The notes beneath the pieces are model-generated. The model was not told where the DNA came from. It saw only the letters and a program-made list of their open reading frames with translations, and ran no database searches. From Amoebophrya sp. A120 (taxonomy: Eukaryota; Sar; Dinophyceae; Syndiniales; Amoebophryaceae), in the NCBI GenBank assembly GCA_905178155.1, contig CAJINV010000001.1:8029599-8093598 (forward strand): a stretch of DNA of 64,000 bases. The letters are read 5' to 3'. Position 1 is the first letter of the stretch. Every line of letters begins with the position of its first letter. This document shows positions 54,101 through 64,000 of this stretch, piece after piece. Made by a program: the position numbers and the translations under genes.

Positions 54101-57100
54101 ACCAACACGACCGGCTTCCGACGGCAGCCACGTGCGCAGCGAGCGGCAGCTTCGTTTCGAGACACACGCGTGGAGCCAGGCTCGATACCGGACACGCTTC
54201 TGAAGGACAAAATGCGTGCGGCATCTAAGGACGAAAAAGCAAATCAAAATAAGCCAGCGGCGTCGGTGCCGAAAAGTTCAGGTTCATCTTCTCGCCGGAC
54301 TATAATTGATGTGGATCAGGAGGACGTGAGGAGCGACATGAACAACGATCTCGAGAACGACAACGAGAGCAAGAGACCCGTGAAGCACTACGCCATGCCA
54401 CTGGACCGTACGGCGCGACAATCTGCCCGCGGTCGCGAAGAGCAGAGCATATCGAAAGGGACAGCGACGTCCACATCGCAACCCCCAATCAGCATCCCAG
54501 TTGCGTCCCCCTTTGTCGACAACGGCAACCGTATCTCCGCGCTGGAGAAGGAACTTTTTCAGACCAAATCGAAACTGCGGCTGCAGGAGATGAGCGAGCG
54601 AGAGTCCACGAAACGCAACAGGCTCCAAGTGTTGAACTTGAAAAAGGAACTGCAGAAGGTTAGCATCCGGCCACCTCGTACTTGGAAATTTGTTCAAAAG
54701 GAGTTCAAAGATGAGTTCAAAGCGAGTTCAGAACGAGTTCAAAGCGAGTTCAATAATTTGGACCAAGTCAATTGACCTATCGCAAAAATCGCAATGAGCC
54801 AGCTACCTTTTGTCGAAAGTCAATTGCCTTTGCGTGGAGTTTGCGATAAGTCAATTGTCTTTGTTCGGAATTTGCATAAAGTCAAGTGCCTTCATCCAAA
54901 TTTCAAGAAAAGTCAACTGACTTCTCCTGAAGTCGGCTCATTTCACAAACGGGCAGCAAAGCTTTGAAGTATGTGCGCGCTTTTTTTTGCTAGGGCTCCG
55001 AAACGACCAGAGGCGCGCGCCGTTGGTTTGCGTTTTCCCGTGCCGCCCTGCGATTTCGAGAACGGCCCGAAGACACGGGGACGACAAGACGCAAAAAGGG
55101 GCGCAAAGCCGCACAACAGAGGCTCCCGTCTGCCTTCTCCACCCTCAGATCTGTTCCCGGCGACTTCGCGACGGGATTCAAGGGTGGGGAAACGGGGCGG
55201 GCGCCACTGCATCTGCAGGAGAAGCAGAAACTGAGCGGCTGGGGCCCAACAAGTCGGACAGGCATAGTAGTCCGTTGGCTTCCCCGCGATTGAGTAGGTG
55301 CAGGGGCGTTGCTTGCAAAAAAGTCAATTGTCTTTTTCAAAAATTCGCAAAGAGTCAATTGTCTTTTTCAAAAATTCCCAATAAGTCAAGTGCCTTCTTG
55401 CGGAATTGGAGGGTCTTCTTGGTTGACTTTTATTGCGAAAGACAGAAGTCAGTTGACTTTTCTGGAAAAGGCTTGCAGAAGTCAATTGACTTCTCATTGA
55501 CTTTGCTCAGAAACGAGAACGCCACTGACGTCGCTCGGAATCACGCGAACGCGAGGGGTCATTTGACCTTGCTCGGAAGTCGCCAAAAGTCTTTTGACGA
55601 TTGCAATTTTTTTAGGTCAACTGATAATGGGCAAATTATTGAACTCGTAATGAACTCGGAATGAACTCGCTTTTGAACTCGTGTTCCAGTCTTTTTGAAA
55701 ACTATGAAAGTACGAGGTGGTCCCGTGCTAAAGAAGGTCCAAACCGCATTGACGGGCACTGGGCAAACTCGCGCGACAAAAAATTCTGCAGCGATGGGCG
55801 ATACTGTTAATACCAACGAAAGTGATCAAATGGAAAGAAAAACAGCCGGGCCCACCACGCTGGAAGATAGTCCTGCTAAATTTTCGGAGGCCAACATGCG
55901 AAGAACGTCGACCACTTCTGCGTCGCCAGGCGCGCTTGCTGCACAGCAGGTGGCTCTCACGATGGATGAGGAGTTGAAAGATTTGACTTCTACTATTGCA
56001 GCACTCGAGGACCAGGCAAAGGATTTGGAAAAGGCTGCGACGCAAGTCAACTACGTCATTCAGCAAAAGCCATTTGCAAAGCGAGCATTTTCCGCCATCG
56101 ATCCCGTGGCGCGTCGCGATCGAGGGCGTCGGACGACGCAAAGATCGCCGTCGAGTAGTCCGCCTCGCACGAGCGGTAAACAAGGAGTGCGAAGCAAATC
56201 AGGGGGGCGGTCCACTTCTCCCGCCTCCCCCACAGGAGGACGGGGACGCAGATACGCTGAGCCAAGAGGCCGGAGCCGGGCAACGAAGTCTCAAAGCAGA
56301 GCAGCTTCGTCGAAAGGGGAACGACGTGGCAGCGAGGGGAAAATAAACAAAGAAAAGAACAGCACGTCGATTCATGACATCTTCAACAAGAACGATCAGA
56401 AGGCGAAGGCAAAGGAAGATCCGTCCCAGCACTCACCAAACTTGCTCATGCCGGTCAGCAACCAGCCGTTTTCGCTCGAGGCCGCGATTGAGGCACTGCG
56501 GCGCTCCACGTCGCCCCTGTCCGAGAGCAAGAACGTGAAGTTTCTGCAGCAGGTCCGCCTCACGTCGCCGAGCGATGAGCTGTTCCTGTACCGTCAGCGG
56601 GAAGCGGCCCGGGAAGCTTTGAAGCGGGTGCGGGATGCCATCGAGGAGAAGAAGGCCCGGATTCGATTTCTGAAATCCGATGCGTATCGCCGAAAGTCTG
56701 AGGAGGACTTGGCGCGGCTGGAAGCGGTGTCCTCCATGATGTTTGCGAACCAGGAGCGTGCCAGGCCCAGCTACGCGCGGGCTACCGAGTCGTCCCGATC
56801 GCGGAGCGTCTCCCCGCGGCAGCGACAGCAGGACGTGAGTCCAACGGATTCGAACGCAGTTTGGCGAGGTTCCTTGCGCCACGAAGTTGCGGCCTCCCCT
56901 GCATCACCAACTGCAGAGAAGCGGAAAGAGGTGCGCACTTCTTCCACTAGCAGACCACTTCTGACGACAGCCACAACCTCTGAAAATGATCAGCAGCAGC
57001 CTAGTACCTTTACCCGAAATAACGAGTTTTCACTGGCTATCAGCAGCAGCGCTGACCAGCAAAGTAGGTCGGAACATGCTCGTGCGCCGTCCGGGCCGCC

Positions 57101-60100
57101 TCTGGGACAGGGGCTTGACCCTGCAACTGTGGATCAGGACGAGGAAACCAGTCGCCTGACTGCGCAGTCCAGACAAAACATCCGTTCCCCTCCGGTAAAG
57201 AAAAACATTGTGTACAAGGATACAGCTACAACAAGTTCTGCGAGTAAACCAAGTCCGTCGCGGGCACGAAGTTTTCCAGCGGCGACGCCGTCCGGCGCGC
57301 ATGCGGACACTGTACTAAAGATGAAGACGGGGAATGACACGTCGACTTCGGCAGGCGCGCCTTCCGCGGCTTCGGAACCAGATAAGGATGTCGCTTTTCT
57401 CTTTGAGCAGAAGTTGCAGACGCAGAAGAAACTGATCGAGCAGAAAAGTGCCTGGTTCCAGCGGCAAATTGAGGAGACGGAAACCGAGCGCGCTCGGCTG
57501 GAGATGGAGAAAGATAAACTTGCAGTCGAATTGATCGAGGTACTTCTAATTTCTTGTGTCTCAGTTGCTGTGACTGGCTCATCGTTGAAAGTCATGATTT
57601 GCCATTATTTGGCGTTTGCCGGCAGTGCATAGCGCGATGAAGAAGTTTTGACATTGTTTGCATTCTGTACCTTTCGTGCAATTTACTAAAGAGCTGGGTA
57701 GATATTCTTTCGACGCACGGTTCGAAGCTCCAAGCAGAGCCATTTCCTAGGACGTTTCTGCGCTTCTCGGCAGTACGTAGCACAACGAAGTTTTGATATT
57801 TCCACGATTTCCAGGTAAAGCGGCGCGCACTGTTAGCAGCCGAGCGGGAGCTGGAGGATTTCAAGCGCCGTGTCACCGCTGAACAAGACGAGATGAAAGC
57901 TCTGCATGCAGAGCAGGTCGCCGACGTGCAGCGCCAGGTCGACGTAGTTCAGCAGGCAGCGGATTTGTACGGAAAACTTTGTGAGCACGTCGTGGAAACG
58001 CTTACTGCAAAGGGTGCTGCAGCCGCAGCAGGGATGGATAACAGCACAACGGCAGCCGGCGCCGACTTGGAGACGTTGCTCGCCTACACGCAGAAAAACG
58101 ACCTATTCACCGTTACAGAGGAACGAGGTTCAACATCCGCGCAGTCTCGCGCGACGCTTGATAGCCCCGCACTGAAGCAAAAATTTTCCGGTATAGTTGA
58201 CTCGAACAGAGTAGACTCAGCCCGGTTATTTCGCGATTTGGCGAAGCTGAGCCAGAGCGCGCGTTACTCTGACGCCGTGCAGCGCGTGAATTTGACCGCA
58301 CCGGACTCCACTGCGCAAGAGCGGTTTGTCGCTTTCGAGAAGACCGTGGAGAGCTTTCAGCAGTTTTTTCAGGCGGACATCAGCGCCATGGAGTTGGCCG
58401 ACCGTGTCCGGACCAAACTCGCGGTGGCGGTGAACGAGTACCAAAAGGTAAACAAGAATGCAGATCTTCTAGGGAGCAATGTCGCAATGACCAATCAGAA
58501 GCAGGTCCGGCTCGAATTGCCAGGAGAGGCCTTCCAGTTGCTTCTGTCCGCGGATTCTGCCATTGAAGTAGCTGCGTTCTACGAGTTCAAGCTATTCCGC
58601 TTGAAAAAGTACATGGAGTATTGCGGCATGCTGCAAACGGATCTGGACACCACAAATCTGCGCGCGGAAGCCGCAGCGAAGGAACGCGACGACGAATTTC
58701 GTGGGCTCGAGGATTTGATGTGGGATCTAAAGGTCAAGCATGAAAAATCAATGCGTGATCTGGAACAGAAGCACCAATTGGAACTCACCCAGCTAAATAC
58801 CTCCTGGGAACAAGAGTTTTACGCAATGTCAAGTCAAGTTCAGGAGCTTCAGCAACAGGCCGCAGCGGCGGTATACAATGCAGCGTATCAAGCTGCGCAA
58901 CCCGCGGAGGAGGAGGTCAACGAACAGATGGAAGACGACACTGCGGAACAGGAAACTGCGCTCCTGGACGAAGATGCGCCAGAAGACGAGCAGTTGCTGG
59001 GACAAACAGACGTCAAACCTCGACACTTGGAACTTGAGCAGCAGTTGACTTCCTTGCAAGCGCAATTGGCGGATGGTCCGTTTCGCGCACTAGTTGAAGA
59101 TGCGAATCAGCGCGGCTCACTAGCAATTTTTCTTCAGCAGGTTTTGGACGGCGACGTGGAGCTTCCGGGAGCTAGTCCCGGGCCTTTCGTGGAGCCAGGT
59201 GAGCAGATGTTGGACATGACTGACGGTCAAACGAGCAACAAGGTCGTAGTTGTCACGAGCAATATTGCGCCGCAGCAGCGGGAGGCGCAAGCTCAAGAAG
59301 TCGCGAGATTTCTCGCCGCACAGGACGCTGTGGCAGCCCCTGCGGAGGATGTTGAGCAACGCGCACCTTCCAAGAGCCGAACGTCGACCAGTCCCGCAAC
59401 AGAGCTGAAGCTGCAGGAGAAGGAGAGACTGCGGTTGGAAAAACAGCAGCTGGAAGAGGAACTAGCTGCAGTGAAAGAGGAGCGGTCGGAAATCGAAGAG
59501 CAGCGCGCATCGCAAATGCGCAGTCGGTTGACAAAGCGGGACCCGCGCGTGGGCTTCAGTCGCAGCACGTCCTTCTCGCCCGCCTCGAGGAGCCTGGTGG
59601 ACGGGAACGCCCCTCCGGGGACAGCTGGCGCAAAGAAATTTGACGCTCCCGCCCCAAGTACGGCGGAGCTGGCGAAGGAGCGCGCCGAGCTGGAGCGCAC
59701 AAAAGTCGAGATTCAGAAGCAGCGCGTCAGTGTGGAGAGAATGCGTCGTTTGTACGAACGCAGTAAGGAAGACGCGAACAATCAGAGGTGTGCTCCTGCA
59801 CCGGCTGCGAACTACAAGCTGGAACAAAAATCCCAGGGGCAAAGTTTCATTCGTAATTCCGCGGAACAAGTTGATGGCGACCTGGAGTCGCAGCTACTGC
59901 AGAGCTACAACGAGCGTACCGCGAAAGACGGGCTGCTGGACGAAAGTAGATCGAAAAAGGTCAGCGGAACCGTGCCGAATAGCTGGACTGCACAAAAATC
60001 GCCCGGAGAAGTGCCGGTGAATATCAAGGTTTCTCAACAAGAACAACCGACGCAAATAACTCCACTGAAGCAAACCGAGCGGTTCCAAGGTAGCACCCAG

Positions 60101-61351
60101 CAGATGCTTTACGAGGAGGAGGGAAATCAACAAGCAGAGTCTCCGGAAGTAGAGAAATCCCTGCACAGTTCGACGACCAAGGCGTGGCGAGCTCGTCGAG
60201 GTTTGCTAAGCCAGGATGAGATCGAGGAAACCCGGAACAAAACAAAGTTTTCAACCACCTCTGTCGAAAGCAGAAGCACGAAGCCGCCCAGGACGCCAGT
60301 AGTAGAAAACCCGAACACGACTACACTCATCAGAAGCCCGTTGGACAACACGAACAAGGAGAAGCTCGCGGCTGATGCCACGAAAAACCGAGGCATCCCG
60401 ATGTGGGGCTCCGCGGACCGGCGGATGGCCGCTTTGAAGGAACGGGCGCGTCAGTACGCCTCGGAAGTGGTGAAGCGGAATAAGGAGGAATTCATTCAGC
60501 AGCGTTCCGCGGTGTCTTCACCCGGCGACATGTTTTACTACGCAGACTACAAGTCGTCCGCAACGTCGACGCAAGCGATACCCACTCCTGCAGCCGTGTC
60601 AGCGCGGGTAAACGAGACTACTGCCGGTGGAAAAGCAGATGCTGAATCTAGTAATTCCGCGGAGGACGGCGCACCAGCACAGGCAGAGATACAATTGTCG
60701 GACGCTCCTGCAGAAGCGACACATCAGGTCCCACTTACGGACGATGCAGATGAGCGAATCACAGAAGCTGTTGCTGTGGACCAGATCGAAAAGTCAGAGC
60801 AGGAGGCCTCAGGAGAAAATGAATTTGCGCAACAAGAAGATGTTGAAGGTCTCGACTCATATGCAGCAGAACCAGGAGCGAATGCGTACCAGCAGGGAAG
60901 AACGAGTGTTGCTGGGACCGGGGAGCAAGTGCCGTTGAATTCAAAGTCCTCCGTCGCTGCGTCCTCGACCGCCGCCGCTGCCCCGACTACAACAGCAGCC
61001 GCGAAGGCCCCCGCACCGCTGCAGCTTCGGTCGCCGGTGCGCGCTGCTCGCACGCAGGCACAACTGTCCGCACTGGAGCAGGAGGCCGGGGCTTTGCGAC
61101 GCGGGCTCACGCGATTAAGCGTCACGGGGCTGGAGCAGCAAACCGAGACGCTACGGGAGAACGTACACCGGCTTTCAATGATGGATCCGCTTACACACGC
61201 GCTGACCGATGCACTGCACAAGGCGTACCTGGCCCAAAGTTCTTCCTCAAACAACGTGGCTCAGCAGGACGAAATCGTGATAGAAGCGACCGCAGGCAAC
61301 GCTGGCAGCATCGATGTCACAATTGACACGTCCCCTACGGATAAGAAGTAA
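51116..61351 (+). CDS. Giant coiled-coil protein, four exons, 2,902 residues
   Basis: Exons 51116-51634, 51809-54658, 55737-57539 and 57815-61351; every junction is phase 0. Intron 1 is GTAACC...CGACAG. Intron 2 is the 1,078-nt element E (GTTAGC...AAGAAG). Intron 3 is GTACTTCT...TTCCAG. Joining them gives continuous helices across the breaks (LNLKKELQK-VQTALTG and MEKDKLAVELIE-VKRRALL). The protein has long Ser/Pro/Arg-rich disordered stretches (STSPASPTGGRGRRYAEPRG) alternating with coiled coils: about 1,560-1,600 (LKRVRDAIEEKKARIRFLKS), 1,685-1,760, 2,000-2,070 (KVKHEKSMRDLEQKHQLELT) and 2,230-2,360 (LQEKERLRLEKQQLEEELAA). A cytoskeletal or basal-complex scaffold is a guess from the architecture. 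No catalytic domain is seen. Taken as separate genes, the later pieces lack proper starts. Confidence 0.75.
54660..55731. mobile_element. 1.07-kb introner / non-autonomous TIR element E
   Basis: The ends 54660-54683 and 55708-55731 are inverted repeats (20 of 24, both starting TTAGCA and sharing CCACCTCGTACTT). They lie between perfect AGAAGGT direct repeats (54654-54660 and 55732-55738). Subterminal GAGTTCAAAG-type units occur several times on each side in inverted orientation, with an exact 16-bp inverted pair (54745-54760 and 55632-55647). Eleven copies of AGTCAATTG-like motifs fill the arms. The ~350-bp middle is GC-rich with no convincing transposase. As an intron it runs 54659-55736, with GT from the left duplication and AG from the right one. 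Confidence 0.88.
54767..55626. repeat. Eleven dispersed AAGTCAATTGxCTT motifs in element E
   Basis: Copies lie near 54767, 54820, 54849, 54882 and 54910 in the left arm, and near 55321, 55356, 55384, 55447, 55480 and 55616 in the right arm. The fullest form, AAGTCAATTGACTT, is itself palindromic. Such clustered subterminal repeats are typical binding sites for a transposase. Confidence 0.75.
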
Positions 61352-61971
61352 GTGAGGATACCATAACATAATTCGAACTTGAACCGTTCCTGTGGGAGCG
61401 GTCCTTTCCTCATTGACCATTTTAGTGCTACTTTTTTTACCAGTTTTCTACAAAAAAGTTTGATTCAGATTCTAGTACGACTGATGTTTTGGCATTTAAG
61501 TAATATTACTTCTTTTTCTGCAAATGTACAGGCCCACTTTTGCTGATAGTTTGCACACGAGCAACTTTCATCTGTGTCAGGCTTCATTTTGATTTAGTAT
61601 TCACTGTTATTTCACAAGTTTGAGTTTCAAGTTTTCCAAGTATCGCCTGAAGATTTTTGTGTACACCACTTTTGTAATGATCACGACTGTAGTTTCCAGT
61701 ATTGGTTTCAAATTTATAATGTCCAAAACCGCAGATTGGTATGATTGCTACGCCACACTCACAAGATACGTAATCTAAAGCGTTGCTGCTCTCTTGGAGA
61801 TGGAGTATCACTCTTGTTGTGCCGCAAAGTTGTTCCGAGAAGATAGGCGGTTTCTAGGAAGCAAGTCTTCAAGCAGCTTACCAGTATACGGCAAAAGCTC
61901 CGTACACGGTTTTCCCATCCTGCGCTTGTCGAGCAAAGGACCCAAAAAGTTACTTACTTAAAAGGGCAAAC
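61352..61971. other. Spacer, A/T-rich
   Basis: About 620 bases with T-runs and no gene. TACTTACTTA lies 20 bases before the next ATG. Confidence 0.5.
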
Positions 61972-62479
61972 ATGGGAGTCGTCTCGTATTTTGGTCAACG
62001 CACCGTCCTGCTTGCTTTTGCTGTCGCAAACACAGCCCTCGCTGTCCAGCTCCAGTTTCAGACCGGAGAAACGGCGAAGAAAACCGCTGCGAGCACGCTT
62101 GCCGACACGTCTTTCCAAGACATTATGCGCAACGCGATGAAGGACGCAGACGATATTGACATGGACTCGGCCGAATACCAGGAGTCCGCGGCAGCGCTGT
62201 CGGCTTCCCTGGGCTCAGATTGGAACGGCGCGGAAATCGAACGTCGTGCGGATCAAGCAAATCACGCGTTGCTGGACGGAATCGCGAATCCGAGACAGGT
62301 CCTTTGATAGCGTTGTTTGGTTGCTTAGCCTTGTTTCTTCTGTTACGGGAGCAGTTTCTTGCTACTCTCGTTTGCATTGATGATTGTGTTTGTGATATCA
62401 CAATCTGTAAAACATCATTTCGCAGGTGTCCGCCTTGACGCAGATGTTGGGTGCACTTGCCGGCGGCCTGGGGCACTAG
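61972..62479 (+). CDS. Small secreted protein of unknown function
   Basis: Exons 61972-62298 and 62426-62479, 126 residues. The intron starts GTCCTT and ends TTCGCAG, phase 0. The N-terminus is a typical signal peptide (MGVVSYFGQRTVLLAFAVAN TALA, cleavage about residue 24). The mature part is acidic and helical (TSFQDIMRNAMKDADDIDMD), without cysteines, and exon 2 adds a hydrophobic amphipathic end (VSALTQMLGALAGGLGH). Its small size plus secretion would suit a parasite effector or surface-associated peptide, but this is only inference. No family is recognised. Confidence 0.6.
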
Positions 62480-63448
62480 AACTAGACGGCAGCTGGGCGC
62501 GGAGCCACTGCAGCTTGCCGAAACAAATGACTTCTTCCACAGCTGCAAACAAATTTGTTTTCCTGACTGGTGATTCTGATTAGCAAAAAATGCAGAGTGT
62601 AAATATCTTGTCGCATGCAAAACGACAAGAATAAGAAAAGCAGTGCAGAATTTTGCGACAGCTCGAAAGCCAGGAGGCTTTGATCATTTGTGGTGTGTGG
62701 AAAGTTGGTTGACGAGGTGTCTTCGCTTAGGCTCTGACAGAGCATCAGTCCTGGAAGATCTATCAAGGTCATTCTGCTAAGCAAGTAGAGCAAGAAGATC
62801 CTCTGCTATCTAGTGATCATGCACGACATGGTGGTCCTGATCCTGCTCGTGTCCAAGTTGAATCCCTTGCTTCGAAGCTTGTGACCTCTGTACGCAGTGC
62901 AGCGTTCGTGCAATTGTCGTGTCACCGTAGTTCCTGTATAGTACATCCACATCTTTCGTTTTCCAGGGCGATATGTTGATAATCTTTCAACACGAGGAGG
63001 ATTCTTTATCCGCTCGAAAATCTTGATTTAGATTTATTCTTTGAAATGAACTTGCGATTGAATTTCATTTAGAAAGCGACATTCTCTCCCATCGCCAACT
63101 AGCTTTTCGTGAAGCTGCTCTACCCAACGACAAAAAGAAAGTATGTTTGAGTTAGAAAGAAAAGTAAAAGATTCGACGCCCCAAGATTAATGTACTAGTA
63201 CATCGCAAATGTACTACAACAAGAGAACTGAGCTAGAGCTTTTCACGTTGACTACCGATCGGCAAGTTCCGTTTGCTTGCTTTAGAATTGTGCAGCTGAA
63301 TAGAAATACGACTAAAGTACTTGAGCAAGAGAAATAGGAACTAGAAAGTCACTTAGCGACACCAGATTTCACTCAAGAAAGTTGCCAATAATTTTTTCCA
63401 ACAATAGAAGTTGAAGTTTACGTTTAGTACAAATCTTTTTGTGGCAGT
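62480..63448. other. Spacer of about 970 bp
   Basis: A/T-rich, with no supported gene. I see no tRNA cloverleaf or other structured RNA. Confidence 0.45.
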
Positions 63449-64000
63449 ATGGCGCCAAAACGGAAGGATGGAACCAAGGCACCCCAAGCAAGGGGTGCCA
63501 ACAAGGCGAAAGCAGACCCAGCAGAGAAGGCTGGCGAAGCGCTTTTGCCAAACGGGAAAAAGCGGAAGCAGTCGGTGAATGTGGAGGCTGTAGTTGGGGT
63601 GATGAAGAAAAAAGGCCGGGGTAAAGGGAAGGCCAAGCCAGAGCCTCAACCGTCAGCGTCATCTTCATCTTCCTCGTCGTCGTCCCATGATCAGACGGGT
63701 AAGAATGAAAAGCAAGGCGTTCTCGCAGCGGCTATGAAGAAGCGGAAGGCGGTATCCGAGAAGAAAACCCGCGGCCGGCCGAAGGCTTCAGCAAAGGACG
63801 CTAAGTCTTCGAAAACCACAGGCAAATCCCGCAAAGTAATGAAGCAGGACGTTAAGCCTAAGCCGCGCAAGGTCAAGGAAAAGGCCGCGAAAGAGTCCAA
63901 GGACGCGGATAATCGAAAGGAGAAACGTGACACGAGCGTGAAAGGCGAAAAAGTAAAAAGCGCTCGGAACAAGGCCGGGCAGGAGCGCCAGGACCCCAAG
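63449..64000 (+). CDS. Lys-rich protein with AT-hook, truncated by window end
   Basis: ATG 63449 opens a frame that stays open for 184 codons to the window edge. The protein starts MAPKRKDGTKAPQARGANKA and is about one quarter Lys. It contains a Ser run (SSSSSSSSS, about residues 70-80) and an AT-hook core (KKTRGRPKASAK, about 106-117). Further KxKPRKVK stretches resemble nuclear signals. AT-hooks bind the minor groove of A/T-rich DNA; a chromatin role is inferred. Histone H1-like tails are an alternative. The 3' end lies outside the window. Confidence 0.65.
   Translation, partial: MAPKRKDGTKAPQARGANKAKADPAEKAGEALLPNGKKRKQSVNVEAVVGVMKKKGRGKGKAKPEPQPSASSSSSSSSSHDQTGKNEKQGVLAAAMKKRKAVSEKKTRGRPKASAKDAKSSKTTGKSRKVMKQDVKPKPRKVKEKAAKESKDADNRKEKRDTSVKGEKVKSARNKAGQERQDPK

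Noticed and set aside
54987-55664. Frames inside element E as a transposase gene
   Set aside because: They overlap in several phases, lack catalytic acidic motifs, and span the arm repeats. The element appears non-autonomous.
55695-57632. Middle part of the giant gene as a separate gene
   Set aside because: Its first ATG lies inside the inverted repeat end of element E, and phases and helices join it to both neighbours.
1-64000. tRNA, rRNA, U snRNA, spliced-leader RNA or CRISPR array
   Set aside because: No cloverleaf boxes, known leader sequence or regular spacer repeats were found by eye. A/T-rich B-box-like strings (for example near 33600) lack the matching A box.

Overview
The window is 64 kb of nuclear DNA from a eukaryote. 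Genes carry spliceosomal-type introns (usually GT...AG), N-terminal targeting sequences, very long low-complexity insertions and long A/T-rich spacers. Every gene I can support (22 models, some 5' ends uncertain) lies on the + strand. That unidirectional layout, protein families such as a Cys-loop channel and a CLK/SRPK-type kinase, and above all introns that are inverted-repeat elements flanked by target-site duplications point to an alveolate. My best guess is a syndinian dinoflagellate of the Amoebophrya type. This is an inference from features, not a sequence match.

Layout, left to right: CK1-like kinase with a ~480-residue insert (591-3689); mucin-like single-pass membrane protein with a likely poly-C frameshift near its end (4528-8367/8476); Ran-binding MOG1 (9491-10195); ferredoxin-like 2Fe-2S protein (10711-11565); two neighbours sharing a paralogous ~85-residue domain, the second being a ten-exon CMGC kinase (12573-13694 and 13835-20254); unknown Cys-containing protein (21303-25780); Cys-loop-type ligand-gated channel (26548-28134); coiled-coil protein (28753-30015); secretory methyltransferase-like protein (30287-32480); riboflavin kinase (32935-33486); two unknowns (34039-35711, 35882-36484); cyclophilin-WW-parvulin fusion (37007-38347); membrane and unknown proteins (38592-46008); fumarase (46674-48963); unknown (49622-50242); a 2,902-residue coiled-coil giant in four exons (51116-61351); a small secreted protein (61972-62479); and a Lys-rich AT-hook protein running off the right edge (63449-64000).

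The most striking content is a set of introner-like elements. Three introns (16978-17299, 17652-17965, 47605-47857) are bounded by 27-30 nt terminal inverted repeats of related design. They lie between short direct repeats, perfect in the first and partial in the other two, have no usable GT-AG pair in frame, and must be removed to restore a kinase and a fumarase. A fourth (22429-22695) has 17-nt inverted ends. A fifth (54660-55731) is a 1.07-kb non-autonomous transposon-like element with an AGAAGGT target duplication that itself supplies the GT donor and AG acceptor, and it joins two long reading frames into one gene. Ordinary introns in the window favour GTAC rather than GTAAGT or GTATGT donors.

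The genes do not form one pathway. Fumarase and the ferredoxin-like protein suggest a working mitochondrion, riboflavin kinase supplies FMN, MOG1 serves nuclear transport, and the CLK/SRPK-like kinase is of a class that usually phosphorylates SR splicing factors. No tRNA, rRNA, CRISPR or autonomous transposase gene was recognised.
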